Assembly (NCBI GenBank): GCA_963169055.1
Contig: CAUJFU010000237.1
Coordinates: forward strand, 1-35,436
Reading direction: 5' to 3'
Length of the DNA: 35,436 nt
Source of the DNA: Myxococcota bacterium
GTDB taxonomy: Bacteria > Myxococcota_C > UBA6777
Of the stretch, positions 18,068 through 26,880 are shown in pieces. The notes beneath the pieces are model-generated. The model was not told the origin of the DNA and made no database searches. It was given only the letters and a program-made list of their open reading frames with translations. The translations under genes were made by a program, and so were the position numbers. Each line of letters starts with the position of its first letter. Position 1 is the stretch's first letter.

Positions 18068-18496
18068 CTAAGGTCTTGCAGGACTGGGTTGGTTGGGGTG
18101 AGTCACGATACCGATGCGCTGAAATCCCACACCCGTCGCGATATCCATCATCTCCACCACGCGCCGATGTTCGACCTGCGCATCCGCATCGATCGCGACT
18201 TGTGCTTCGGGCGATTTCTTGAAGGCGTCTAACAGCGCCGCACGAAGGGCATCGACCCCAAGACGCTTCCCTTCAAAGATCACGGTGGACCCGCCCTCTT
18301 CTTTGGGGATCTCGATGGTCAGGCGCTTGTCTTGGAGCGATCCGCTGTGTTGGGCTTTGGGGCGTTGGATCGAGATCCCGGGCGCAGAAACAAAGGTCGT
18401 CGTGATCAAAAAGAACAGCAACAATTGAAAGATCACATCGATCAGTGGCGTCATATCGAGTTCGGGGATCGCACGTCTTGGTCGTCGAAAGTTCAT
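18068..18496 (-). CDS. exbD: ExbD/TolR-family proton-channel subunit
   Basis: The protein is 142 residues. It has a short cytoplasmic N-terminus, one membrane helix (~14-38) containing the essential Asp20 in DMTPLIDVIFQLLLFF, and a periplasmic domain (~60-135) of the ExbD/TolR type. It pairs with the ExbB homologue encoded just upstream to use the proton gradient for energising outer-membrane processes. The start codon overlaps the exbB stop by ATGA, indicating translational coupling. No TonB, TolA or second ExbD is nearby, so whether the pair serves TonB, Tol or a gliding-type motor cannot be told. Confidence 0.93.
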   Translation of the reverse strand: MNFRRPRRAIPELDMTPLIDVIFQLLLFFLITTTFVSAPGISIQRPKAQHSGSLQDKRLTIEIPKEEGGSTVIFEGKRLGVDALRAALLDAFKKSPEAQVAIDADAQVEHRRVVEMMDIATGVGFQRIGIVTHPNQPSPARP

Positions 18497-19209
18497 CGCC
18501 CCTCCGACCCAAGCTCGGAGCGAGCAGCCGATGGAACCGCAGCATCGACCGCAGTTTCTCGCGGCTTTGCAGATTCAGCGGATCTTGCGATCTCGCCTTC
18601 CAGTTGCTGAAGCGTATTGTCCATCAATAGGCTGATATCGCTTTGCAGATCCAAAAGCAGCCGATCCACCCGCGCCAACAAAAACCGATACCCCACATAC
18701 GCAGGGATCGCCACGATCAAGCCCGCTGCTGTCGTCAACAACGCAACCCACACACCCCCCGCCACAAGGCGCGGATCGCCCACTCCCCCCAACTCCACAC
18801 GTTGAAACGCCACGATCATCCCCAACACCGTCCCCAATAACCCCAACAGCGGCTCCAAACTCGCCACCATCCCAAGCGAGCCGATCCCACGCTCCATAAA
18901 AAACGCCTCGCGCTGACCGGCCTCTTGCAAAGCATCTTTCAACGCTTCACGCTCCTTTGATGCCTCCAACTGCGAAAACATCACCCACGCCAAACGCGCC
19001 AACGCGCTGCTCTCTCGCTGACAAAGCACCCGCGCTTCGCTCCACTGCTTCAAGCGAATCAACTGCAACAACTGCCGCAACAACATCGGCGGGTTAATCT
19101 TGTGTCGTTGCAACGCCCACATCCGCTCCAAAAAAATCGACAAACCCACCGCAGATCCCAAAAGGATCGCGTACATCACCCACCCGCCCTTTTCAAACAA
19201 GCTGATCAT
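18493..19209 (-). CDS. exbB: ExbB/TolQ/MotA-family proton-channel subunit
   Basis: The protein is 238 residues. The ATG at 19209 is preceded by GGAG (10-base spacing); an in-frame GTG six bases upstream is possible. There are three membrane helices at ~10-28, ~118-143 (SLEPLLGLLGTVLGMIVAF) and ~153-178 (GVWVALLTTAAGLIVAIPAY), the latter two being the conserved channel core. It forms the pentameric stator with ExbD. The J-like/HTH gene ends 14 bases before it, so the four genes from the MinD-like ATPase to exbD may be one transcript. Confidence 0.92.
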   Translation of the reverse strand: MISLFEKGGWVMYAILLGSAVGLSIFLERMWALQRHKINPPMLLRQLLQLIRLKQWSEARVLCQRESSALARLAWVMFSQLEASKEREALKDALQEAGQREAFFMERGIGSLGMVASLEPLLGLLGTVLGMIVAFQRVELGGVGDPRLVAGGVWVALLTTAAGLIVAIPAYVGYRFLLARVDRLLLDLQSDISLLMDNTLQQLEGEIARSAESAKPRETAVDAAVPSAARSELGSEGR

Positions 19210-19223
19210 CCGCACGATACTCC

Positions 19224-20201
19224 TTATTTTGTTCGCCAACCCCAATAGGAAGCCAAATAGTCGATCAACACTTTTCGAGCCTCAACATCCATCACACGCG
19301 CATACGTCGTAAGTACAGCACGCACTTGACGACTCGCTCCCAGCATCCCGTAGTGTTCGGCTTCTAATGCCGCAATATACTCCTTTGAAACTCCACAACG
19401 CTGCGCCACTTTTTCCAGCGAGATCGAGCGTTCTTCGCGGATCTGCCGCAATCGCTCCCCCGAGAAGGGCCCGTTCCATAGAGTTTGAACCTCTTCTGTT
19501 TGCACCTGCTCGCTCAGCCTCACATCCGCTTTGCTTGACGCACTCGACCCAACATCCGCTTTGCTCGAAACGATCTGCTTTATGCCTGTGTTCATCGGCG
19601 CGCCCGGCTTGGCGTCCGTGTTCATCGGCGCATTCGACTTGGCATCCGTGTTCATCGACACATCCGACCTCGGAACAACAAGTCGAAAAGCCTGCGATTG
19701 TGGCCGCAAGGATGGAAACGGCTCTTCCGCCTGTCGATCGCGGGCTGCTTTTGGGTGCGCAACCTTTTCAACCGCCCGTCCTTGCGTGCTTTGCGCGGAT
19801 GGATCATGACGCTCTTTGAAAGAACGCTCAGAGCCTTCTGCTGCGGAGGACTCTGCTTCGGCGGAAAAGAAACGCGAAGCAGATCGCGACTCGCCCTGCT
19901 CTTTCTCCTCCAGCGCTCGTGCGGTTTCAGGGGACCCAGAAAAAGGCGTGAGATCGGGAAACGAGGGCTGGCTTCGCGGCGAATCGTCCACAAAGGTTTC
20001 GTTTGCAGAGGTGCGCAAGCGTTGGTAGGCTTCCTGTAGCATCAGCAAAAAACGACGGCGATCTTCAACGCGCAGCAATCCATAACTCGCCAAACCACCG
20101 ATGCTATAGCGTCGCATCAAACAACGGTACGCTTCTTCGACATCAGCCCAATTCGCCTCGACATCTAACTCCAACAAACGCAGATCTTGGATTCGTGTCA
20201 T
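19224..20201 (-). CDS. Degenerate J-domain protein with C-terminal RodZ-type HTH
   Basis: The protein is 325 residues. The ATG at 20201 follows AAAGGGG; the longer frame to 20354 is not protein-like. Residues 1-70 have a J-domain shape (LRLLELDVEANWADVEEAYR...LQEAYQRL) but no HPD tripeptide. Residues ~75-240 are disordered and include tandem 10-residue repeats (MNTDAKPGAP type). Residues ~245-320 form a Cro/RodZ-like helix-turn-helix (GERLRQIREERSISLEKVAQ, then CGVSKEYIAALEAEHY). There is no membrane helix, so it is not RodZ itself. It could bind DNA or, as in RodZ, use the HTH for protein contact. It sits between a MinD-like ATPase and exbB, suggesting a polar-assembly or motor-associated role, which is inferred. 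Confidence 0.7.
   Translation of the reverse strand: MTRIQDLRLLELDVEANWADVEEAYRCLMRRYSIGGLASYGLLRVEDRRRFLLMLQEAYQRLRTSANETFVDDSPRSQPSFPDLTPFSGSPETARALEEKEQGESRSASRFFSAEAESSAAEGSERSFKERHDPSAQSTQGRAVEKVAHPKAARDRQAEEPFPSLRPQSQAFRLVVPRSDVSMNTDAKSNAPMNTDAKPGAPMNTGIKQIVSSKADVGSSASSKADVRLSEQVQTEEVQTLWNGPFSGERLRQIREERSISLEKVAQRCGVSKEYIAALEAEHYGMLGASRQVRAVLTTYARVMDVEARKVLIDYLASYWGWRTK
19588..19675 (-). repeat. 30-bp tandem repeat inside the J-like/HTH gene
   Basis: Three units of 30 bp, each beginning GTGTTCATCG on the plus strand at 19588, 19618 and 19648, encode the 10-residue repeats in the disordered linker. The period is in frame. Confidence 0.8.
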
Positions 20202-20301
20202 CAAAAACCCCTTTGCCCGAAAGAACGCAAGCCGTCGACACAAGACGCGTTCGCGACCCGCCAAGCAGACAGCGTAATTAGCTTGAACCGCCAAGGGTGA
20301 T

Positions 20302-21210
20302 TCAGCCCGGATTGCTCGGTGATTGCGAGTCTGGGGGAGAAGAAGGATCGTCATCTGCGGACAACAAACCCAACAGATGCTCCGTCACACCACGCATCTG
20401 TTGTACCCAGCGCGAGTCGGGAAACTCAAACACAAACGGACGCCTTGAAACCGACGCGATCGACAATCGTTCATCGTATTCCAAACTCCCCAATGGAACG
20501 GTTCGCAAGCCAAAAAACCGCCGAACAACAGGCGCGATCTCTCGTTCTAGGTGCCCGTCTGTGATCTGTGAGATACCGTTGACCAAGCAATACACAGGCT
20601 TTTTACGCAACGCACGACGAAGCACATGCGCACGTGGTGGATCTTGCGCACGCAAAGCCGTCAACCACGGCATCGGCAGCCAGCCTTGCGATGGGGGGGT
20701 GCTCGTTAGACTCCCTTGCATCTTCCACAAACACAAACGGCGCAAAAAGAAATAATCTCTCTCCATCCCTTGAAAACTCGGCGATGACACCAAGATCCCC
20801 ACATCTGCTCGATCAAACAAACGCGTCTGCCACGCGCCTGCTCCTGAACCCACATCCCACAACGTAATATCCGCATCCAGCGCATCCAACGACAAAGAAA
20901 ACCGCTCCACCTGCGAAGCATCCGATATATCCCGAAGATCTTGATACAAACCCGCGACCAATCCGAGTTCTTGAACCCCCGTCGGCAACACCACATCCCG
21001 CGCTTCTTGTTCACCCGAAAGCACATGCCCCAAAGAGTACCGAGGATCTTCTAAACCAAAAAAAGTGTGCAAATTCGCTCCATTGAGATCTGCATCCACC
21101 AACACCACTCGCAGCCCCAACTCCGCAATCAAGATCCCCAACTGCACCGCGATCAGGCTCTTTCCAGTACCACCTTTTCCACCACCAATGGCGACACTCA
21201 TCGCACACAC
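20302..21210 (-). CDS. MinD/FlhG-like P-loop ATPase
   Basis: The protein is 302 residues. The GTG at 21210 has GGGAG 9 bases upstream; an ATG three codons later is too far from it. It carries a deviant Walker A GGGKGGTGKS (residues ~9-18, signature first Lys present), a switch region VVLVDADLNGANLHTFFG, and a Walker B-like ITLWDVGSG. The deviant Walker A places it in the ParA/MinD superfamily, most like the MinD/FlhG branch that positions flagella, division sites or polar machines. A C-terminal MinD-type amphipathic helix is not evident; the tail is Ser/Pro/Asp-rich. No MinC, MinE or flagellar genes are near. The nearby J-like/HTH and exbBD genes may encode its cargo or partners. Confidence 0.88.
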   Translation of the reverse strand: MCAMSVAIGGGKGGTGKSLIAVQLGILIAELGLRVVLVDADLNGANLHTFFGLEDPRYSLGHVLSGEQEARDVVLPTGVQELGLVAGLYQDLRDISDASQVERFSLSLDALDADITLWDVGSGAGAWQTRLFDRADVGILVSSPSFQGMERDYFFLRRLCLWKMQGSLTSTPPSQGWLPMPWLTALRAQDPPRAHVLRRALRKKPVYCLVNGISQITDGHLEREIAPVVRRFFGLRTVPLGSLEYDERLSIASVSRRPFVFEFPDSRWVQQMRGVTEHLLGLLSADDDPSSPPDSQSPSNPG

Positions 21211-21248
21211 GCGTTGACTCTCCCTTATCCATCGGCCTTTTCGGCGAT

Positions 21249-22793
21249 CTATTTTTCTCTGTGAGGCCGCTTTTCTCTGTGAGACTGCAATCCCTCTCGC
21301 GCTTCTGCCATCTCCTCAAACAAACACAACACCACCTCGGCATCCCCCGACAACCACGTCCGCAGATCCAACCACAAACAACCTCGATCCAACAACCCGA
21401 TTATCGGGATAGTTCGTGCGCGCAAAGAACCCTCAAACAAAGACACCGAATGCACCTCACTCCCCAAACACAAACGAGCCGTCGGCAACGTCAACGCAGG
21501 CAAAGATCCCCCCCCGACTCGCGCTTCCGCTTTCTCCCACGACAAGGACCAACCCCCTCGTTTGAGCGGATCACGCCATCTCTGCACCCATAACTCTGCT
21601 TGCTCGTATAACGCTTCGGCATCTGTGGATAATGCGGATAACACAGGGATATCGCGCCACGCGACATCATCCCCGCGCGCATAAACCTGCACTGTAGCCT
21701 CCAACGCCGCAAGTGTCAACTTGTCCACACGCAAAGCCCGTGCGATCGGCAGCTTTGCAGCCTTCTTGATCCAAAACGCTTTCCCTGTGATCACTCCACA
21801 CTGCGGCCCCCCAAACAGCTTGTCTCCGCTCCATGTCACAACATCCGCACCTGCCCGATGCAACGCCCGCACCGACCAACCACGCTCTCCCCAATGCGCG
21901 GGCGGCTCCATCAACATCCCGCTGCCTTGATCCACCATCACCGAAACCCCCCGCCGATGCCCCAATTCCACCAGCGCCTCCGCCTCCACTTCCTTCACGA
22001 ATCCTTCGATCACAAAGTTGCTGCGGTGGACTTTGAGCAACAAGCCTGTCTCCGCACTGATCGCTTGCTCATAATCCCGAACATGCGTGCGATTGGTCGT
22101 TCCAACTTCGCGCAAACGCACCCCCGCCACTTCCATCACCTCTGGCATCCGAAAAGAACCACCGATCTCCACCAACTCCCCCCGTGACAAGATCACCTCA
22201 CGCCCCGCTGACATCGCTTGCAACATCAACATCACCGCCGCCGCGTTGTTGTTCACCACCAACGCCGCTTCTGCCCCAGTCACCGCACACAACGCCGACT
22301 CCAACAACGATTGCCTTGAACCCCGCTCTCTTCGCTGCAAATCAAACTCCAAGTTGGTATATGCACCCGCCAGATCCTGTAGCCGATCACACGCCAAACG
22401 CCCCAACGGAGCGCGACCAAGATTCGTATGCAACACCACGCCCGTCGCGTTGATCACCCGAACCAAACGAGGACGTTCCCGATCTTCTAGCTTCTCTCTC
22501 GCCTTCGTTTCCCATCTCTCCGAATCCACCGCCCAAATCTCAGCCTCCTCCCCTGCCTTCAATCGCCCACGCCGATCCGCCAGCAAACCCCTTAACGCAT
22601 CGCTCACCCAAGATCTCGGATAATCCAACAACAAACGCTGTATCCCCTCCTGTTCCAACAATCGCCCCAACTGCGGCAGCCCCGCAAGCAAACGATGCCT
22701 CTCCTGCTCCGCCCGCACCTCCGCCTCTGCTTGAATCTCCAAACCATCCCCCCCACCGATCCGTCCCTCAAACGCACCTTTTTGTTGTGTCAC
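21249..22793 (-). CDS. selA: L-seryl-tRNA(Sec) selenium transferase
   Basis: The protein is 514 residues. It converts seryl-tRNA(Sec) to selenocysteinyl-tRNA(Sec) using selenophosphate, with PLP bound to Lys325 in WSGDKLFGGPQCG. Other family marks are RVINATGVVLHTNLGRAPL, LVVNNNAAAVMLML, SRGELVEIGGSFRMPEV and GTTNRTH. The start is the GTG at 22793, 7 bases after GGGAG; a TTG at 22799 is too close. selB, selC and selD are not in the window. The C-terminus ends in a short repeated HREK tail caused by a 13-bp direct repeat (period 18) that overlaps the stop, at about 21252-21283. Confidence 0.96.
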   Translation of the reverse strand: MTQQKGAFEGRIGGGDGLEIQAEAEVRAEQERHRLLAGLPQLGRLLEQEGIQRLLLDYPRSWVSDALRGLLADRRGRLKAGEEAEIWAVDSERWETKAREKLEDRERPRLVRVINATGVVLHTNLGRAPLGRLACDRLQDLAGAYTNLEFDLQRRERGSRQSLLESALCAVTGAEAALVVNNNAAAVMLMLQAMSAGREVILSRGELVEIGGSFRMPEVMEVAGVRLREVGTTNRTHVRDYEQAISAETGLLLKVHRSNFVIEGFVKEVEAEALVELGHRRGVSVMVDQGSGMLMEPPAHWGERGWSVRALHRAGADVVTWSGDKLFGGPQCGVITGKAFWIKKAAKLPIARALRVDKLTLAALEATVQVYARGDDVAWRDIPVLSALSTDAEALYEQAELWVQRWRDPLKRGGWSLSWEKAEARVGGGSLPALTLPTARLCLGSEVHSVSLFEGSLRARTIPIIGLLDRGCLWLDLRTWLSGDAEVVLCLFEEMAEAREGLQSHREKRPHREK

Positions 22794-22955
22794 GCACAAA
22801 CTCCCTTACCTATACAAAATATTGTTTTTATTGCGTTTTTTACGATAAACAAAATCAACCAAACCCTGTTTTCTTCGAGTACCTTGCTTGTCCAAACGAA
22901 CCTCTGTTAAGATACCGCGAACTTTACGCCGTGTCAGGAAAGATAGAGGAAACGG
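22794..22955. promoter_or_regulatory. AT-rich divergent promoter region between selA and the PP2C gene
   Basis: This 162-bp spacer is clearly more AT-rich than its flanks and serves two divergent genes. On the plus strand TTGCTT (22884-22889), an 18-base spacer and TAAGAT (22908-22913) form a weak promoter candidate for the PP2C gene. I find no convincing minus-strand promoter for selA. Confidence 0.35.
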
Positions 22956-25913
22956 ATGACAAAAAAAGATAACTCGAATCCTCCTGCAACTGCCGCAACA
23001 AGCAGCAGTTTCTTCTCAGATATCGCGCAGGATCTCCAAACGCAAGTCGAAGGTCTGCAGGAACCTACGACCGAAAACACAGGCACTTCATCCTCCTTCG
23101 CCCTTCAAACGGAGAACAGCGGCAAGATCCCTCCTCTTTCCCACGCTGCCTCCAACGAAAGCAGCGATCTCTTTGACGCCCAATCCAACAACCCCCTCGA
23201 ATCTAGCCTCTATCGAGATCCCGCACGCACAGCAGCGATCGCCAACGGGCAACACCAAGAAAGCACCCCCTTGCCCTCTGTTCCCGCTATCCTACACGCC
23301 GAAGGACTCGATCAGCCCGATCCCGGCGCAACCATCATCGAGATGGCCGCCATCGATCTCGACCTGCTCAAGCAGCTCCATCAAGCCCAACAACAAAATG
23401 CCCTCCCCCCCAACGAATCGCATCCCCCCGACGAAGAAGCTCCTGTCCTCTTGCATTCCGTCGACCTCAACGCCGAGGACGATCCTCCCCTCCTACTTGA
23501 AAACCCGACGGCTCCGCCCTCTTCGCCTTCGTCCAAACTCCCCCCTCCCCCTGCCCTCTCGGCACGCGCCCACGCGCTCGAACAACAAGCTGTTCCTTCC
23601 AGCTTCCACACCACCAAATCAAACGATGGTTTTTCCCTTGTACCCGATATATCTGGCGACAAACCTTCGACACAAGAAGAAGATCTCGACGAAGAAGGCG
23701 ACGAATCCGGAAAAACCCTGATGATGGGAGCGATCGACGAAGCAACCGCTGCAAAGATCCTTGCCGCCCAAGACAAACACGTCGCCTCCTTCCAACAAAC
23801 CGCCGAAGAAGAAACCCTCGACACTCACTCAGGCGATCACCACGAAGCCCTCACCCAAGACGGACTTCCTGCCGTCGAAAATCCTGAGTTCGAACTCGGC
23901 GTAGGCGACGAGATATCGATCGAGATCGACCTCGACAACGACGGCCCCGCCCTCCCAACCCCCCCACCCAGCATCCCACGCGGCATCATCCCACCGCCTC
24001 CCCCAAGCACCCCTCGCAACGCCCCTCCCCAAGATCACGACCTGCCCCTGCCCCCCCCAAGCGCCCCTCATATCGAACCTCCCCCCGATACCGCCGGTCG
24101 CATCGTCGTCCAAAAGAAAGCCACGGCCTCTGTGCTTCGACAAAATCCCGTCAAATGCCCACAATGCAACCACCTCTCCCGCGATCCGATCTGGTGCGAC
24201 AACTGCGGCGCAGCACTTCAAAAGCCCGAACAACCGCCATTTACGTCATCCAAACCCGGGCGTGTCGTTCGCGCCAACAACCAAAACTATCTACTCCAGC
24301 GCGATGTCTCTCGCTCCAACGACCGCGTGATCTGGGAATCCTCCCTCCAAGGCGAAGAAAATCCCGCTCCCTACATCGTCGAAGAACTCTCTCCCCTCCG
24401 CTTTCGCTCTGGATACCAACAACTTCCCGACCTTTCCAAAACCTGCATCCACCGCCCTTTTGCGATCGAAGAACACGAAGATCGCGTCTTTCTCTTTTCT
24501 TCGCCACTCCCCGGCTACCGCTTGTCCCGCGCTCTTGAAGAACGACGTATCTTTTCTTTCTCCGAACTGCGGCACATCATCAACCACATCGCCCAAGCCA
24601 TCCAAACCATCCATGAACACAACTTGCTTTTCCTCCAATTGGATTCTCGCCAGATCTGGTTGCGTGATGAACGCGATCCCCGTATCCTCGGCCTTGAACG
24701 ACTCTATAACGAAAAAGTCCCACTCCATCTTCGCCCTCGCCGTGAAGGCTACTCCGCCCCCGAAATCTACCAAGCCCAACCCGCCCTCGGCCCACACACG
24801 GATATCTTTGCGCTCGGTGCTCTTCTTCATTATATGGTCAGCCTCGCCCGCCCCTTCAATCATCTCGACACCGCCAAAGTCGACATCCCATCTCCCCGCG
24901 TCCACAACCTCACTTTCCCGATGGGATTGGATCATGTGATCCTGCGTGCCCTCCATCCCAAGATCCCTCGACGCTACAAAGATATCGAATCCTTCTCGCG
25001 CGAATTCAACCGCGCCATCGACGAATTAGAAGAACGCGAAAAACAACCCAACCTCCGCCTTCAACTCGCAGTCGGACACGATATCCACATCGGCGTCAGC
25101 AAGGGCAACCGAAACCCTGTCAACCAAGACGCTCTGTTTTGGCGATACGACCGCAATCGTGGAAAAGGACTCTTTCTTGTGGCCGATGGTGTCAGCCATT
25201 GCAACTTCGGCTCAGGCGATCGCGCCTCGTCTCTCGTGATCCAAGCCGCTCGCAAACGCTGGGATACCTTGCTCAAACAACCCATCATGGAAGAAGACAC
25301 CACCCCCGAACAACGCCGCCAGATCATCCAATCGATCTTTGACGCCGCAAACGTCGCCATCTGCGCAGAGATCAACCAACGCTACGAACGCATCGACGGG
25401 TACGTCGAAGATGTCATGGGTTCGACCTGTGTCGCTTGCTTCCTTGATGGCTCCCACATGACCCTCGCCAATCTCGGCGACTCACGCGGCTATCTCAAAA
25501 CCGAACACTACATCGAACAGATCACCGTCGATCACGATTACAAAACCGCGCAAATGCAGATCAAACAAGACATGCGCGCCCTGCAAAAACTCACTGGCGG
25601 TAGCCTGATCACCCGCTGCGTCGGCTCATTTCGCAAAGATGAAAAATTGAAGCTGCTCCCACGCGATCTCGAACCTGACTTCTTTGAACTGCGCCTGCGC
25701 ACAGACGATATCATCGTGATCTGTTCGGACGGACTCAGCGATTACGCCGGTGCCAACGAAGAAGAGTCTCGATACGCCATCGCCAAACTTTTACAAGCTT
25801 ACCCTGATCCCTTGAGTGCTTGCTTCTGGCTCATCGCTCTCGCTAACCAAAACGGCGGGGGCGACAACATCTCTGTGATCGAGATCAAAGTCATCGGACC
25901 CGCACAATCCTAG
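22956..25913 (+). CDS. Zinc ribbon-pseudokinase-PP2C phosphatase fusion
   Basis: The protein is 985 residues; the ATG at 22956 has GAGGA 5 bases upstream. Residues 1-390 are disordered and acidic/Pro-rich. A zinc ribbon follows at ~399-420 (CPQC...CDNC). Residues ~440-690 have a protein-kinase fold: the helix before the catalytic loop (AQAIQTIHEHNLL), an APE-type GYSAPEIY and TDIFALGALLHYM are clear. However, the HRD and DFG motifs are replaced (LFLQLDSRQIW; ILGLERL), so it should not phosphorylate. Residues ~705-985 are a PPM/PP2C Ser/Thr phosphatase with its metal-binding set: NPVNQD, LVADGVS, GSTCVACF...LANLGDSRGYL, CSDGLSDY and GGGDNISVIE. It should dephosphorylate Ser/Thr targets in the cytoplasm, with the pseudokinase acting as regulator or substrate docking site. 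An FHA protein follows 53 bases downstream. Confidence 0.88.
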   Translation: MTKKDNSNPPATAATSSSFFSDIAQDLQTQVEGLQEPTTENTGTSSSFALQTENSGKIPPLSHAASNESSDLFDAQSNNPLESSLYRDPARTAAIANGQHQESTPLPSVPAILHAEGLDQPDPGATIIEMAAIDLDLLKQLHQAQQQNALPPNESHPPDEEAPVLLHSVDLNAEDDPPLLLENPTAPPSSPSSKLPPPPALSARAHALEQQAVPSSFHTTKSNDGFSLVPDISGDKPSTQEEDLDEEGDESGKTLMMGAIDEATAAKILAAQDKHVASFQQTAEEETLDTHSGDHHEALTQDGLPAVENPEFELGVGDEISIEIDLDNDGPALPTPPPSIPRGIIPPPPPSTPRNAPPQDHDLPLPPPSAPHIEPPPDTAGRIVVQKKATASVLRQNPVKCPQCNHLSRDPIWCDNCGAALQKPEQPPFTSSKPGRVVRANNQNYLLQRDVSRSNDRVIWESSLQGEENPAPYIVEELSPLRFRSGYQQLPDLSKTCIHRPFAIEEHEDRVFLFSSPLPGYRLSRALEERRIFSFSELRHIINHIAQAIQTIHEHNLLFLQLDSRQIWLRDERDPRILGLERLYNEKVPLHLRPRREGYSAPEIYQAQPALGPHTDIFALGALLHYMVSLARPFNHLDTAKVDIPSPRVHNLTFPMGLDHVILRALHPKIPRRYKDIESFSREFNRAIDELEEREKQPNLRLQLAVGHDIHIGVSKGNRNPVNQDALFWRYDRNRGKGLFLVADGVSHCNFGSGDRASSLVIQAARKRWDTLLKQPIMEEDTTPEQRRQIIQSIFDAANVAICAEINQRYERIDGYVEDVMGSTCVACFLDGSHMTLANLGDSRGYLKTEHYIEQITVDHDYKTAQMQIKQDMRALQKLTGGSLITRCVGSFRKDEKLKLLPRDLEPDFFELRLRTDDIIVICSDGLSDYAGANEEESRYAIAKLLQAYPDPLSACFWLIALANQNGGGDNISVIEIKVIGPAQS

Positions 25914-25966
25914 CCACCGCGCGATCTGCCCTTGGCGCTCTGCTCGATACAAGGAAGCTTAACTCC

Positions 25967-26737
25967 ATGATCATCTGCCCTGTTTGCGAAACTGAAAACG
26001 AAGCGCACGAACCTTTTTGCATCCTTTGTGGCGCAAAACTGCAGCCCTCTACCCCCGCAGCCTTCCCCAATACCACTTCCTTTACCTCGGAGATCGAAAC
26101 GGCTCTTGATGATCTCCTCCCTCTTCCCGATGATATCGGCGAACAACCCGCTTCGTCTCCCCAAACCCCGTCCCTGCGGCCCAACCCACTCCAGATCAGC
26201 CCCACCCACACGCCCAACACCGGAACCCCGACCTTCTCCCCTCAGCGACCCATGACCACGCGCAGTCCCGAGATGCAACCCGTCAAAAACAGCGCTGTCA
26301 TCGACGAAAACGATCAAGACCTCAGCACACAACACTTCCGCTCCAAACCCGCCCCCACTCCCAGTCGCACCCCTGTCCTTCCCTCCTACAACACCGAAGT
26401 CCCCGCCCCGGGAACCCTCTGCCTGATCGTCTACTTCCAACGACGCCCTGCCCTCTTTTTTCCTGTGATCTACGACGAGATCTTGATCGGACGCACCGAC
26501 CCTGCCTCCAACTCTTATCCCGATCTCGATCTCACCCCCTTCGATCCCGATCTCGCCATCTCACGCAAACACACCTACGTCTACCGCGAGCAAGGCGCTT
26601 ACTTTATCTACCCCATCAGCAACTCCGGCACCCAAGTCAACCAAGAAATGGTCGATATCGGAACCAAAAAACTCCTCAAAGAAGGCGACGTCCTCATCCT
26701 CTCGGGCCGCCTTGCCATCCGCTTCGCCCGATCCTAA
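25967..26737 (+). CDS. Zinc ribbon-FHA domain protein
   Basis: The protein is 256 residues. It starts with a zinc ribbon (CPVC at 4-7, CILC at 18-21), followed by a disordered linker (~30-140). A C-terminal FHA domain (~155-256) contains IGRTD (~173), ISRKHTYVY and NSGTQVNQ, which bind phosphothreonine peptides. FHA domains read kinase signals, and the PP2C phosphatase encoded just upstream would erase them, so the two genes form a signalling pair. Both proteins share the N-terminal or internal zinc ribbon plus Pro-rich linker, perhaps by duplication. An AGGA site lies about 11 bases before the ATG. No active kinase is encoded in the window. Confidence 0.88.
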   Translation: MIICPVCETENEAHEPFCILCGAKLQPSTPAAFPNTTSFTSEIETALDDLLPLPDDIGEQPASSPQTPSLRPNPLQISPTHTPNTGTPTFSPQRPMTTRSPEMQPVKNSAVIDENDQDLSTQHFRSKPAPTPSRTPVLPSYNTEVPAPGTLCLIVYFQRRPALFFPVIYDEILIGRTDPASNSYPDLDLTPFDPDLAISRKHTYVYREQGAYFIYPISNSGTQVNQEMVDIGTKKLLKEGDVLILSGRLAIRFARS

Positions 26738-26760
26738 CCGACCCACTCCCCGCCCTCCCC

Positions 26761-26829
26761 GATGAATCGCCCCGATAAATCGCCCTGATGAATCGCCCTG
26801 ATAAATCGCCCTGATGAATCGCCCCGATA
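26761..26829. repeat. Five-unit 13-bp tandem repeat with alternating GATG/GATA units
   Basis: Five units of 13 bp read GAT(G/A)AATCGCCC(C/T), strictly alternating G, A, G, A, G at the fourth base, so the true period is 26 bp. The array occupies the 143-bp gap between the convergent stops of the FHA gene and the G1P dehydrogenase gene. No intrinsic terminator with a T tract is visible in this gap. Confidence 0.9.
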
Positions 26830-26880
26830 CAGCCCGCACTCCGCTCTAGCCGCCCTCCGGCAGTCCTTGCTTTGCTCGGC

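Noticed and set aside
22794-22955. tRNA-Sec (selC) next to selA
   Set aside because: The spacer has no tRNA-like arms or T-loop motif; the gene must lie elsewhere.
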